A DNA stretch of 40,672 nucleotides. Origin: Candidatus Latescibacterota bacterium (lineage in GTDB: Bacteria > Latescibacterota > UBA2968 > UBA8231). The DNA lies in assembly GCA_022827835.1 (NCBI GenBank), contig JAJEIO010000011.1:1-40672 (forward strand), written 5' to 3'. The translations under genes and the position numbers were made by a program. Under the pieces are notes generated by a model, which was given only the letters and a program-made list of their open reading frames with translations, searched no databases and was not told the origin of the DNA. Numbering within the stretch: the first letter of the stretch is position 1; each line of letters starts with the position of its first letter. Positions 33,150-40,672 of this stretch are shown in pieces.

Positions 33150-33244
33150 CTTTTGCCGCTGGCAAGCGGACGACCAAGGAAACTGCGAGGATATGAGAGT
33201 CTTTTGTCGCAACAAATGGCGACACAATCGTCAAAGGAGGATAT
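33150..33244. promoter_or_regulatory. Spacer with small hairpin and strong ribosome-binding site
   Basis: This 95-base gap interrupts the run after the membrane protein. TGTCGC (33205-33210) and GCGACA (33219-33224) form a six-base stem around an eight-base loop, just upstream of AAAGGAGG (33233-33240), which serves the ATG at 33245. The hairpin could modulate initiation or mark an RNA processing site. No clear promoter is seen. Confidence 0.3.
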
Positions 33245-34318
33245 ATGAAAGTATGGATAGCCGTAGCGCTGATAGTCCCTGGCCTCTGGACAGGGGAAGC
33301 AGGAGGCGCTGAACGGCCTGTGATTACTCTGCGCGGCGAGCTAGCGCATTTGTCCATCGATCTAGCCGGTGGCGGTATCGTCGATTTTCACCTGCTGTCC
33401 AACGGCATCAATCCGCTCAAGTGGGAGGGCGAGGGCGGCGAGTTGGAGCCGCGCAATCGCGGACACTTTCTGTGTCTGGACCGCGTGGGCCGTCCATCGG
33501 CCGCAGAGCAGGCTAATGGCATGCCCTTTCACGGCGAGGCGGGGAGCAGTATGTGGGAACTCCTCGACGAGCCGGAGCAACAAGGCGATGCCGTCGTGGC
33601 GGAAATGAGCACCCATCTGCCATTGGCGGGGATGCACGTACGGCGCGTCGTGAGACTAGCAGGAACCCACTTCAGTGTTCGCGAGGAAGTGACTAATAAC
33701 AACGCGCTAGGGCGCATATACAACATAGTGCAGCATCCCACAATCGGGCCGCCTTTCCTCGACGAGAGCACACTGGTGGACGCCAATGCTCGCAAGGGAT
33801 TCATGCTCAGCAGTCCCATGCCGAACCCGGAGGAGCCATCCGTGTACTGGCCCCAAGCGCTCGACGCGGGGACGCCCGTCGACATGCGCCGGCTCGTGGA
33901 CGACCAAGAACCGGCCGTGGTCGTTTACGTGATTGACGATGAATACGGCTGGACCACCGCCACCGCGCCGGGGCACGGCCTGCTCCTAGGCTACCTTTGG
34001 AAGACCTCTGAGTACCCTTGGTTCCGAGCGTGGCGGCACATCCGCAACGACCGTCCCTTCGCCCGGGGCCTCGAGTTTGGTACTACGGGTCCTGGTACAC
34101 CCTTCGGCTTCCTCGTAGAAAAGGGACGCATCTTCGGCCGCACCCTCTTCGACTACATCGATGCTGGCGAGACGATTAGTCGGTCGTATGCCGCCTTTCT
34201 CGTCGAAGTGCCAAGCGACTTTGCCGGCGTTGAGCGGATTGACTACGACGGTGCGCAAGTGGAGCTAAAGGAGTGGGAGGGAACGCGACGTCTCACGCTT
34301 GAGGTTGGAGGCCTGTAG
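33245..34318 (+). CDS. Exported galactose-mutarotase-like protein
   Basis: This 357-residue protein has a signal peptide (to about residue 22, ending EAGGAE) and a body of beta strands with the pattern of the galactose-mutarotase/aldose-epimerase fold: HLSIDLAGGGIVDFHLLSNG near residue 36, MHVRRVVRLAGTHFSVREEV at about residue 130, YNIVQHPTIGPPFLDES near residue 159 and GLEFGTTGPGTPFGFL near residue 275. The His in QHPTIGPP is a plausible active or ligand residue. Perfect AAAGGAGG precedes the ATG. It follows the DUF6785 membrane protein and precedes a solute-binding protein, which suggests periplasmic handling of a sugar. Catalysis is not proven; a carbohydrate-binding role is the alternative. 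Confidence 0.55.
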   Translation: MKVWIAVALIVPGLWTGEAGGAERPVITLRGELAHLSIDLAGGGIVDFHLLSNGINPLKWEGEGGELEPRNRGHFLCLDRVGRPSAAEQANGMPFHGEAGSSMWELLDEPEQQGDAVVAEMSTHLPLAGMHVRRVVRLAGTHFSVREEVTNNNALGRIYNIVQHPTIGPPFLDESTLVDANARKGFMLSSPMPNPEEPSVYWPQALDAGTPVDMRRLVDDQEPAVVVYVIDDEYGWTTATAPGHGLLLGYLWKTSEYPWFRAWRHIRNDRPFARGLEFGTTGPGTPFGFLVEKGRIFGRTLFDYIDAGETISRSYAAFLVEVPSDFAGVERIDYDGAQVELKEWEGTRRLTLEVGGL

Positions 34319-34324
34319 CAAATT

Positions 34325-36109
34325 ATGGCGATCAGACCAAACTTCCTTTTCATCGCATCAAAGTCGGCGATCCGGCTGTTTCTCACTTGCATTATGGGAT
34401 TGCTGGCCTGTGCGGAAGAGAGACCGGGCAAGACGGGACAAGAGGGGACCCGATCCATTCCGCGAGAACGCACGCTCGTCACCCACTGCTCGGACATAAA
34501 TACCTGCGGCGGACAGATCGTCGATTACAATACCTTCAATCCTTTTCTCCTCGGTTCGTCCTCCCGCACCGGTGCGCACTTCCTGTACGAACCGCTGTAT
34601 TTCTACAGCGCCTATGACGAGGACGACCAGCTCATCCCGTGGATCGCCACCGGACACGAGTACAACCAAGATTTCACCCAAGTCACGGTCCACATCCGGC
34701 AGGGCGTAACGTGGAGCGACGGCACTCCGTGGACCGCCGCGGATTTGGCCTATACGGTCGCAGCCCTCAAGGAGAACGCTCCCGAACTATTCCTGTCCAC
34801 CGACATGGAGACCTGGGTCGAACGCGTGGAAGTAGAAGACGAGTTGACCGCGCGGTTCGTGCTCAAGCAGCCCAATCCGCGCTTTGTGTTCAACTATCTG
34901 ACGAACTGCTTCTTCAACGGGATCGTAGTTGTTCCCAAGCACATCTGGGAAGGCGAAGACCCCAAAACCTTTGAGAATTGCTGTGGCGAGGGCCAGCCAG
35001 TCGTCAGCGGTCCCTATCGCCTCAGCCTATCGGTCCCGCAGCAGCGCATTCTCACTAGGAGAGATGACTGGTGGGCGGCCGCAATCGGCTTCCATGCCTT
35101 GCCCGAAGTCGAACAACTCATCTTTCTCCCCTACATGGACGAGGCCAAGCGCGTTCAGGCTCTAATCAGCAACGACATCGACATTTCTCTGGACCTGCGC
35201 CCTCCCAATATCAAGACGGCCCTCGATGAGAATGCCAATATCGTTTCCTGGACGGGCGGAGCGCCGCCCTACGGGTACGTTGACTGGTGGCCGGTCAACC
35301 TCGGGTTCAACAATTTAGAGGAGCCTTTCCGCGATTCGCAGATCCGCCACGCCATCAATCACGCCATCAACCGCGACGAACTGGTGGCAGTTGGCTGGCA
35401 GGGAGCTGGAAAAGCGAATTTTCTTCCCTTCCCCAATTTTCCGGCACTGCGGCCATACCTCAGCGAGGTCGCGCCGCTGGTAGAAAAGTACAGCGTGGCC
35501 ACGTACGACACGGCTCGGACGGCCGCCATAATGAGGGCCAAGGGATGGAGGCGGGATGAGGAAGGGTTCTGGGCGCAAGACGGTGCTCGCTTCAAGATCC
35601 CCATTGACATTGGCACCGTGCATCAAGATTTGGCACCGGTACTGGTGGCACAACTTAGGCGGGCTGGGTTCAATGCGAGTCATCGCATGACAGCCGATGG
35701 CATAACGCGCATGGCACAGGGAACCGCAAGGGCCTTTATGATGGGAAGCGTCGGTTCAATTCGCGATCCCTACTTCACGCTCAACTTCTTCCACAGCCGC
35801 TACGTCCAACCCACCGGAACCCATTCCGAGCGCTATTGGCGCTGGCGCAATGCCGAGTTCGATCAGCTAGTGGACCGCATGGGACGCACACCGCCGGATG
35901 ATCCAAAACTAGTGGAACTGTTTCACGCGGCCATGGACATCTGGTTGCGCGAGTTGCCCGCTATCCCTCTGGTCCAATGGTACCACCGAATTCCCCACAA
36001 TCAGACCTACTGGACCAACTGGCCCTCGGAAGAAAACCCTTATATCAATAGCGCCTACTGGCACAAGACGTGGCTACTGGTGCTCCTAGGGATCAAAGCT
36101 GCGAGATGA
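34325..36109 (+). CDS. ABC transporter solute-binding lipoprotein, family 5 (peptide/nickel type)
   Basis: This 594-residue protein is a type SBP_bac_5 binding protein. The N-terminus ends in a lipobox-like LLAC (Cys about residue 29). Family features are FNPFLLGSSSRTGAHFLYEP near residue 71, VTVHIRQGVTWSDGTPWTAA at about residue 121, INRDELVAVGWQGAGK at about residue 350 and the late SEENPYINSAYW. Such proteins deliver peptides, nickel or oligosaccharides to an ABC importer. No permease or ATPase genes are adjacent, so it is an orphan here. It could work with the DUF6785-type protein or with distant permeases. The gene begins six bases after the mutarotase-like gene, and its stop overlaps the start of the next gene by four bases. 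Confidence 0.85.
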   Translation: MAIRPNFLFIASKSAIRLFLTCIMGLLACAEERPGKTGQEGTRSIPRERTLVTHCSDINTCGGQIVDYNTFNPFLLGSSSRTGAHFLYEPLYFYSAYDEDDQLIPWIATGHEYNQDFTQVTVHIRQGVTWSDGTPWTAADLAYTVAALKENAPELFLSTDMETWVERVEVEDELTARFVLKQPNPRFVFNYLTNCFFNGIVVVPKHIWEGEDPKTFENCCGEGQPVVSGPYRLSLSVPQQRILTRRDDWWAAAIGFHALPEVEQLIFLPYMDEAKRVQALISNDIDISLDLRPPNIKTALDENANIVSWTGGAPPYGYVDWWPVNLGFNNLEEPFRDSQIRHAINHAINRDELVAVGWQGAGKANFLPFPNFPALRPYLSEVAPLVEKYSVATYDTARTAAIMRAKGWRRDEEGFWAQDGARFKIPIDIGTVHQDLAPVLVAQLRRAGFNASHRMTADGITRMAQGTARAFMMGSVGSIRDPYFTLNFFHSRYVQPTGTHSERYWRWRNAEFDQLVDRMGRTPPDDPKLVELFHAAMDIWLRELPAIPLVQWYHRIPHNQTYWTNWPSEENPYINSAYWHKTWLLVLLGIKAAR

Positions 36110-39084
36110 CCAAAAATATCTTGCTCCTGACGATGCTGGCGGGGTGGGCGCACGGGCAAACGGGCGAGTGGCTGCAATTGCGCGGCGACCGCCACATGAG
36201 CGGCCGGGCCTCGGGGGTCGGTCAAATGCGCCACGAACCGCCGCAAGAACGCTGGCGCTACGACATCGCCGCTTGGGAGGGCTATGTGGAAGTGGTCCAG
36301 CACGGGGGCGACGCCTCGGTCTCCTTGCCCTTTGCCGCTCCGGTCAATCCTGGGTACATCGGCACCCAAGGGCGAGCTTGGGGGGTCGGGCCGCAGATTT
36401 TCGACCTCGGCGGCAGCGAAATGGTCATGCCGGTGGACAATGTCTTCAAAGTGGCCCAGATCCTGCCTGGGGTAGAGGGCTTGCAGCGCTTTGAAATGGG
36501 AAACTCTTTCAGCGACGGCGGGGCCGATCCCAAGCAAGGCTGGCTGCTCGCGTACGACAGCGGCGAGCCTCGGGTAGTGTGGGAGACCGAATCCTTTACC
36601 AACACCTGGGACCCCAATGTTCTCGTAGTTGACGTCGATGTCGATGGCCAGCTCGATATCGTCGTGGCCACCCACTACCGCATCCTCGTCTTCGACGGAG
36701 CCACCGGGGAAACCAAGATGCAGTTGCAGTACCACGGGTACCGCAACTACGGCTGGTTCGGAGCCGCCAACATCGACGACGATCCGTATCCCGAATTCGG
36801 CGTGGTGGCCGATTTCAGCATGCACTCCGAGGTCATTGACAACGACGGTACAAAACTGACGCTGCGCTGGCTGCGCGACATTCAGCCCGACCCATCGCAA
36901 TCGACCAAGGTGGTGCGGCCCAAGCCGCAGGCTTTGGTCGATGTGGACGGCGATGGGCGCTTCGAACTGGTGTACAGCATTTACAACGACCAAGGCGACG
37001 GCCAATGGCACATCGTCGGCGTCGATGCGCTCAGCGGCGAGACCAGCTTTGATTTCCCCCAGCACCATTTGCACGGTATGGCCGATGTGGACGGCGACGG
37101 GCGCTTGGAGCTGTTCGTCTCGGCCACTAGCGGCGAGGCCCTGCCGACCTATGCGCCGCTGGCGGTCTGGTCCTTGGAGGCAGGAGCGGCAACCGTGCGC
37201 TGGAGCCACGAGCGGGGGCGCTTCAGTACGGTATTGCTAAATCAACTGCCCTTGACGGTGAGCACTGGGGCTGCCGACGGGTTGCGCACGGTTTCGACCG
37301 GTGATGTGGATGGCGATGGACGGCGCGACTTCTTTGCGATCGCACCGGACGGGGCAGGTGAAGAATTGATCGCATTGGGCAGCGACGAGACCGGACGCAT
37401 CGGACCGCGCTGGTCGGTGCGCGGTCCAGCCGGGATGGCCCTGGAAACGGCCGCGGTAGCGGATGACGGAGCAGCTTTGCTGTATCTAAAGGGGAGTGGG
37501 CTGCCTAATCAAGCGCTAATGCTGGAGCAGGCCTCGGGAGTGCTGCACCAGTGGAGTCGCCAAGCATTTACCCCGGCCGGCACGCCAGTAGTGGCCGATT
37601 TGGAGGGGGATGGTCGGGTGGAAGTGGTCGTGCAGACTGCGACTCGGGAAGTGCTGTGTCTGCAAGCTCCGGGGGAGGGCGGGGGCGAGCCCCGGCTGCG
37701 GTGGCAGGTGCCGGGCTACGGCCAGACCAACAACGCGCCCTACCACTGGGGACTGGTCGCCGCCGACGTGGATGGCGATGGCCGCCGGGAAGTGCTAGCG
37801 GCACGCGAGGCGGCCAGTGGCAACGCCAGCTTGGTGGCGCTCGCGGCCGATGGCTCCGTCCGCTGGCAGACCGAATTCGTCGGCTTTGACGGTAGTATGC
37901 CTATATGGAACTTCAGCGGTCTGTCCTACTGGAGCGTCGGATATTTCCGCAACAGCGAGTACCTGGACGTATTCGCAACCCTGCGGCGCGGCAAGTTGGG
38001 CAGCGAAGTGGGCTTTTTGCTCGACGGACGCAGTGGCGAAATCGTCTGGGAATCCAAGGGTTTCATCCTGCCCGAGAACGGCAGCGGCCGCAGTCTGGGC
38101 GGGCATCCCAGCGCCGCGGGGGATGTGGACGGCGACGACCTAGAAGAAATCGTGGTGATGTGGCCCGACCGGCTGCACATTGTCGATGGGGTCACGGGCA
38201 CGGCGCAGGTGGTGCGTCAGGCCTATGGCGACGGACTCAACCCGCTGTTTGAGAGCGATTCCTTTGTCGGCTATGCGTTTCCCGCGGTAGTCGATTTGTT
38301 CGGCGACGGCCGACCGGAACTCCTCTGGGGGCACTGCAGCTATTTGAACGCCGTGCTAAGCGGCGATGGCCAGCGCATTTGGCAGACCCCGTATCGCAAC
38401 AACACCGAGGTGCAATCGCTGATGGGAGTGGGCGACAGCGACGGCGATGGGACCGTGGAACTGCTGGCCTCGACTGCGGACGGGGTACGCCTGTTTCAAG
38501 CGGCGGACGGCGCTATTTTGCTGGAGTTCGACGATGGGGTGCGGGCCCATACGGACGTGGTCTCCGGCGATGTGGACGGCGATGGGCGCGACGAGTTCCT
38601 GTTTGGCAGTGGCACCAAGCTGATCTGCGTGGAACAGGAGGAAGACACTCTGCGCCGGGCCTGGACCCTCGAGGTTGAGGGTCGCAGCAGCGATATCGCC
38701 TTGGCCGATGCGGATAGAGACGGCTTTTTGGATGCGGTGGTGACGACCACGGACGGCTATGTAAAGGCGTATATGGGAGAAACCGCAGCCACCGCGGTAC
38801 AGGCTGTGGAGAGCACGCCGCAAAAAACGCATCTACTGCCGCCTTACCCCAACCCATTCAACAGCCGGGTGCATATCGACTTCAGCGTGGGTCAGGCCGG
38901 CAAAGTGCGGCTAGAGGTTTTCGGCCAGACTGGACAGCGGGTGAAAACGTTGGTACAGGCGTGGCGCAAACCTGGGGCTTACCAAGTGCTCTGGGACGCG
39001 AGCGAGCTCGCCAGCGGAGTGTACCTCGTGCGCTTGCAAACGGGCGATATCGTGCAGGAGCGCAAGGTGTCGCTGGTCAAGTGA
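36106..39084 (+). CDS. Large exported FG-GAP/VCBS repeat protein with type IX-style C-terminal sorting domain
   Basis: I choose the ATG at 36106, which overlaps the previous stop as ATGA. An in-frame start at 36070 would bury the signal peptide. The 992-residue product has a signal (ending WAHGQ) and at least eight Asp-rich FG-GAP loops: DVDVDGQLDIVVA, DVDGDGRFELVYS, DVDGDGRLELFVS, DVDGDGRRDFFAI, DVDGDGRREVLAA, DVDGDDLEEIVVM, DSDGDGTVELLAS and DVDGDGRDEFLFG. The last 85 residues (PPYPNPFNSRVHIDFSV, then LVQAWRKPGAYQVLWDASE and LASGVYLVRLQTG) form a classic type IX sorting (Por secretion tail) domain. This suggests secretion and surface attachment by a type IX system encoded elsewhere. It is a probable calcium-dependent beta-propeller; the ligand is unknown. 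Confidence 0.82.
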   Translation: MTKNILLLTMLAGWAHGQTGEWLQLRGDRHMSGRASGVGQMRHEPPQERWRYDIAAWEGYVEVVQHGGDASVSLPFAAPVNPGYIGTQGRAWGVGPQIFDLGGSEMVMPVDNVFKVAQILPGVEGLQRFEMGNSFSDGGADPKQGWLLAYDSGEPRVVWETESFTNTWDPNVLVVDVDVDGQLDIVVATHYRILVFDGATGETKMQLQYHGYRNYGWFGAANIDDDPYPEFGVVADFSMHSEVIDNDGTKLTLRWLRDIQPDPSQSTKVVRPKPQALVDVDGDGRFELVYSIYNDQGDGQWHIVGVDALSGETSFDFPQHHLHGMADVDGDGRLELFVSATSGEALPTYAPLAVWSLEAGAATVRWSHERGRFSTVLLNQLPLTVSTGAADGLRTVSTGDVDGDGRRDFFAIAPDGAGEELIALGSDETGRIGPRWSVRGPAGMALETAAVADDGAALLYLKGSGLPNQALMLEQASGVLHQWSRQAFTPAGTPVVADLEGDGRVEVVVQTATREVLCLQAPGEGGGEPRLRWQVPGYGQTNNAPYHWGLVAADVDGDGRREVLAAREAASGNASLVALAADGSVRWQTEFVGFDGSMPIWNFSGLSYWSVGYFRNSEYLDVFATLRRGKLGSEVGFLLDGRSGEIVWESKGFILPENGSGRSLGGHPSAAGDVDGDDLEEIVVMWPDRLHIVDGVTGTAQVVRQAYGDGLNPLFESDSFVGYAFPAVVDLFGDGRPELLWGHCSYLNAVLSGDGQRIWQTPYRNNTEVQSLMGVGDSDGDGTVELLASTADGVRLFQAADGAILLEFDDGVRAHTDVVSGDVDGDGRDEFLFGSGTKLICVEQEEDTLRRAWTLEVEGRSSDIALADADRDGFLDAVVTTTDGYVKAYMGETAATAVQAVESTPQKTHLLPPYPNPFNSRVHIDFSVGQAGKVRLEVFGQTGQRVKTLVQAWRKPGAYQVLWDASELASGVYLVRLQTGDIVQERKVSLVK

Positions 39085-39087
39085 GCA

Positions 39088-39104
39088 GAGCCTAAACGGG
39101 GCTC
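39088..39104. terminator. Possible bidirectional hairpin between convergent genes
   Basis: GAGCC (39088-39092) and GGCTC (39100-39104) can pair around a seven-base loop in the 24-base gap between the convergent stops at 39084 and 39109. There is no T run on either side, so this is weak. Confidence 0.25.
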
Positions 39105-39108
39105 GCAA

Positions 39109-39705
39109 CTACTTCAAACAGCCCTGCACAACCGCCCGATAGCTCTCCAAGCCCGGCGTCTTCAGGTCCTTCTCCTTGGCCAAGTCGTCCCACTTGCGCA
39201 ATTGCACGGCACTTTCCCAATGGGGATTCTGTTCAAAGGCCGCCTTTTCTTCCCCTGACATGAAGCCGCCCTGCAACTCAAAACTCCGCTTGGACGCCCG
39301 CGACAGGGTCTGGTAATAGGACCTATCCACCGTGCAGATATAGCGCTTGGCAGGCACGTGCAGCCCGACCGGCTCGGTCACGGCGTCAATGAAAAAGGGT
39401 TCCAGATACTCGGCTCCCACTTCTTCGTGCAGTAAATCCTCGGTGAGGTAATCGGCCTCTTCGCTGTGCTCATCGACGAGGAAATGACCCAAATCGTGCA
39501 GCAGGGCCGCAGCCACTTGCTCCGAATCAGCCCCGGCCTGTTGGGCTTGGTGGGCGCATTGCAGGGCGTGTTCGAGTTGGGTTACAACTTCGTCGTAAAA
39601 GGACTGGCCCCGCCGTTCCATGTATGCGAATAAAGCATCGACTTTCTGGGTCGGCGTGCCTTGGGCCAATTCTTCGGCTAGGGAGGGATCTACGAGATTA
39701 TCCAT
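39109..39705 (-). CDS. PhnZ-like HD-domain mixed-valent diiron oxygenase
   Basis: This 198-residue cytosolic HD protein is close in length to PhnZ (190 residues). All the PhnZ iron ligands have counterparts at the right spacing: H46 (in LEHALQ), H70-D71 (LLHDLGH), H93, H116 (GLHVPAK) and D173 (KWDD). E39, seven residues before H46, and K120, four after H116, fit the PhnZ substrate-loop Glu and phosphonate-binding Lys. PhnZ oxidatively cleaves a hydroxyphosphonate C-P bond. The usual partner, a 2-oxoglutarate oxygenase like PhnY, is not in the window. The upstream region on the minus strand (39706 on) has inverted elements. The substrate could be another 1-hydroxy phosphonate, as for TmpB. PhnZ residue numbers are recalled, not looked up. 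Confidence 0.75.
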   Translation of the reverse strand: MDNLVDPSLAEELAQGTPTQKVDALFAYMERRGQSFYDEVVTQLEHALQCAHQAQQAGADSEQVAAALLHDLGHFLVDEHSEEADYLTEDLLHEEVGAEYLEPFFIDAVTEPVGLHVPAKRYICTVDRSYYQTLSRASKRSFELQGGFMSGEEKAAFEQNPHWESAVQLRKWDDLAKEKDLKTPGLESYRAVVQGCLK

Positions 39706-39750
39706 GGCTCTGCGGTCTTTCCTTGAAAGTGGTCGCTTTTGCTAATCAAG

Positions 39751-39778
39751 TGTAACAGCCGATCCTTCACATTGTTAC
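39751..39778. promoter_or_regulatory. Imperfect inverted repeat in divergent promoter region
   Basis: GTAACA (39752-39757) and TGTTAC (39773-39778) are inverted copies separated by 15 bases. They lie in the 157-base gap (39706-39862) between the leftward PhnZ-like gene and the rightward phosphoesterase. It could be an operator for either gene, but the half-sites are only six bases and no regulator is nearby. Confidence 0.3.
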
Positions 39779-39862
39779 CAAAACTACTTTTATTTTTTAG
39801 TTCGCTCACGCCTAAGAAAACTAACCTCAAGCGGCATATTACCAACTACCTGGAGGAAATGT

Positions 39863-40672
39863 ATGGCCCGGTATCTTCTGAGTCTATCCCTAATCGTCGC
39901 GCTGCTAGCCGCCGCTAGTGCCCAAACCCCATCCGCCGATGACCCCTTCGCCTTCGCCCTGATCGCGGATATGCCATACTCTCCGACCGACAGCCTTCGC
40001 TTTGGTCGGCTCGTTGAGGAAATCAACCGGGCCGAGGGCTTGGAATGGGTCATCCACGTGGGCGATATCAAAGGCGGCAGCAGTCCCTGCAGCGATGGCA
40101 TACTACAGGGCCGTTTTGAGTGGTTCCAGCAATTTGAACGCCCTTTTATTCTGGCCCCAGGCGACAACGATTGGACCGATTGCCACCGGAGCGGATACCA
40201 GCCACTGGACCGGCTAGCGCGATTGCGGGCGCTCTTTTTTCCGCGTCCCGGTTGGACTATAGGCCAGCATCCCATGCGCGTCGGCACCCAGGGAGGCACC
40301 TTTCCCGAACACGTGCGCTGGACCCACGGGCGGACGAGCTTTGCCGTGCTACACATCGTCGGCAGTCACAACGCCACCGCCAAGTTTAAAGGCCGCACTC
40401 GGGCCAACGACGAGGAAGTCAAAAGCCGCACAGCCGCCGCCATTGCCTGGATGCGCGAAACATTCGCCCAAGCTGCGCAACAGGATCATCGCGCCGTTTT
40501 CCTCATCATCCACGCCAATCCGCGCTTTGAGAGCCGCGCAGACGAGTCAGACGGACCGTACGCGGCTTTTCTGCAGGCCCTAGAGCAAGAGGTCATCCGC
40601 TTTGGCCGGCCAGTGGCCCTAGCCCACGGCGACTCCCACTATTTCCGCGTGGACAAGCCCCTGCGCCAAGCG
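39863..40672 (+). CDS. Exported metallophosphoesterase (calcineurin-like), 3' end outside window
   Basis: An ATG at 39863 with GGAGG at 39852-39856 opens a frame of 270 codons that runs to the window edge without a stop. A signal peptide (residues 1-20, ending ASAQT) is followed by calcineurin-like metal motifs: ALIADMPYS near residue 32 (first Asp), VIHVGDIKGG near 64, LAPGDNDW near 98 and the late IIHAN and AHGDSHYFRVD. The spacing D, GD, GDN, H, H-x3-H fits metal-dependent phosphatases or phosphodiesterases. The family of short exported forms with GDSHYFR is common, but its substrate is not known to me. It is divergent from the PhnZ-like gene, so a link to organic-phosphorus use is possible. 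Confidence 0.8.
   Translation, partial: MARYLLSLSLIVALLAAASAQTPSADDPFAFALIADMPYSPTDSLRFGRLVEEINRAEGLEWVIHVGDIKGGSSPCSDGILQGRFEWFQQFERPFILAPGDNDWTDCHRSGYQPLDRLARLRALFFPRPGWTIGQHPMRVGTQGGTFPEHVRWTHGRTSFAVLHIVGSHNATAKFKGRTRANDEEVKSRTAAAIAWMRETFAQAAQQDHRAVFLIIHANPRFESRADESDGPYAAFLQALEQEVIRFGRPVALAHGDSHYFRVDKPLRQA

Noticed and set aside
33194..33310. Small frame beginning in the spacer before the mutarotase-like gene
   Set aside because: The GAGG before its ATG is too close to serve well, and most of the frame overlaps the real gene out of phase.
36055..37209. Antisense frame of 384 residues opposite the FG-GAP protein
   Set aside because: It is a His/Val-rich mirror of the repeated Asp-Gly codons. 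The plus strand has a signal peptide, FG-GAP loops and a sorting tail.

Overview
The window is about 40.7 kb of GC-rich bacterial chromosome with dense coding, mostly on the plus strand. I see no tRNA, rRNA, CRISPR array or phage genes. The mix of families is typical of uncultured FCB-group bacteria: paired CRTAC1-type FG-GAP/ASPIC proteins, several enolase-superfamily dehydratases, a DUF6785/DUF6784-type membrane protein, exported proteins ending in FlgD-like Ig domains or a type IX-style sorting domain, and an orphan PhnZ-like oxygenase. My best guess is Latescibacterota (WS3) or a close relative. That is an inference from gene content; no search was run.

Layout. (1) 1-854, minus strand: the first codons of an FtsX/MacB-type ABC permease and a LolA-like periplasmic protein. 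(2) 1168-2654: a scar region. The two ends of a DUF4432-like gene are joined, followed by an AT-rich enolase-superfamily gene that looks foreign and a 21-codon stub of an IS5-type transposase. (3) 2731-7090: FabV enoyl reductase, a DUF481 outer-membrane protein, a protein resembling the large subunit of dimethylformamidase and, convergent to it, a short-chain dehydrogenase. (4) 7256-12038: a tightly coupled CRTAC1 / TPR lipoprotein / CRTAC1 operon with two ATGA overlaps. (5) 12229-28818: a long unidirectional cluster built from two unrecognised exported families. Family A (three copies) is modular, with a discoidin-like segment, a shared core and a C-terminal FlgD-like domain. Family B (two copies) is about 900 residues with an Asp/Asn-rich, calcium-site-like middle. 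The order is foldase lipoprotein, A1, B1, GT-C-like/TPR membrane protein, A2, A3, B2. (6) 28870-39084: a possible leader peptide, a CBM9/DOMON-like protein, a Y-shaped terminator, then an acid-sugar-type catabolic run: dehydratase, DUF6785 membrane protein, mutarotase-like protein, family-5 solute-binding lipoprotein, FG-GAP protein with a sorting tail. (7) 39109-40672: a PhnZ-like HD oxygenase on the minus strand and, divergent from it, a metallophosphoesterase cut by the window edge.

The most interesting part is region 5, probably together with region 4. It looks like a dedicated envelope system: secreted A proteins, large B proteins that may sit in or on the outer membrane, a lipoprotein with two parvulin-like domains that could act as their foldase, and a TPR protein anchored in the inner membrane. 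The A-B pair has been duplicated and has diverged. I do not recognise the A and B families as a described system, and the functional model is inference.
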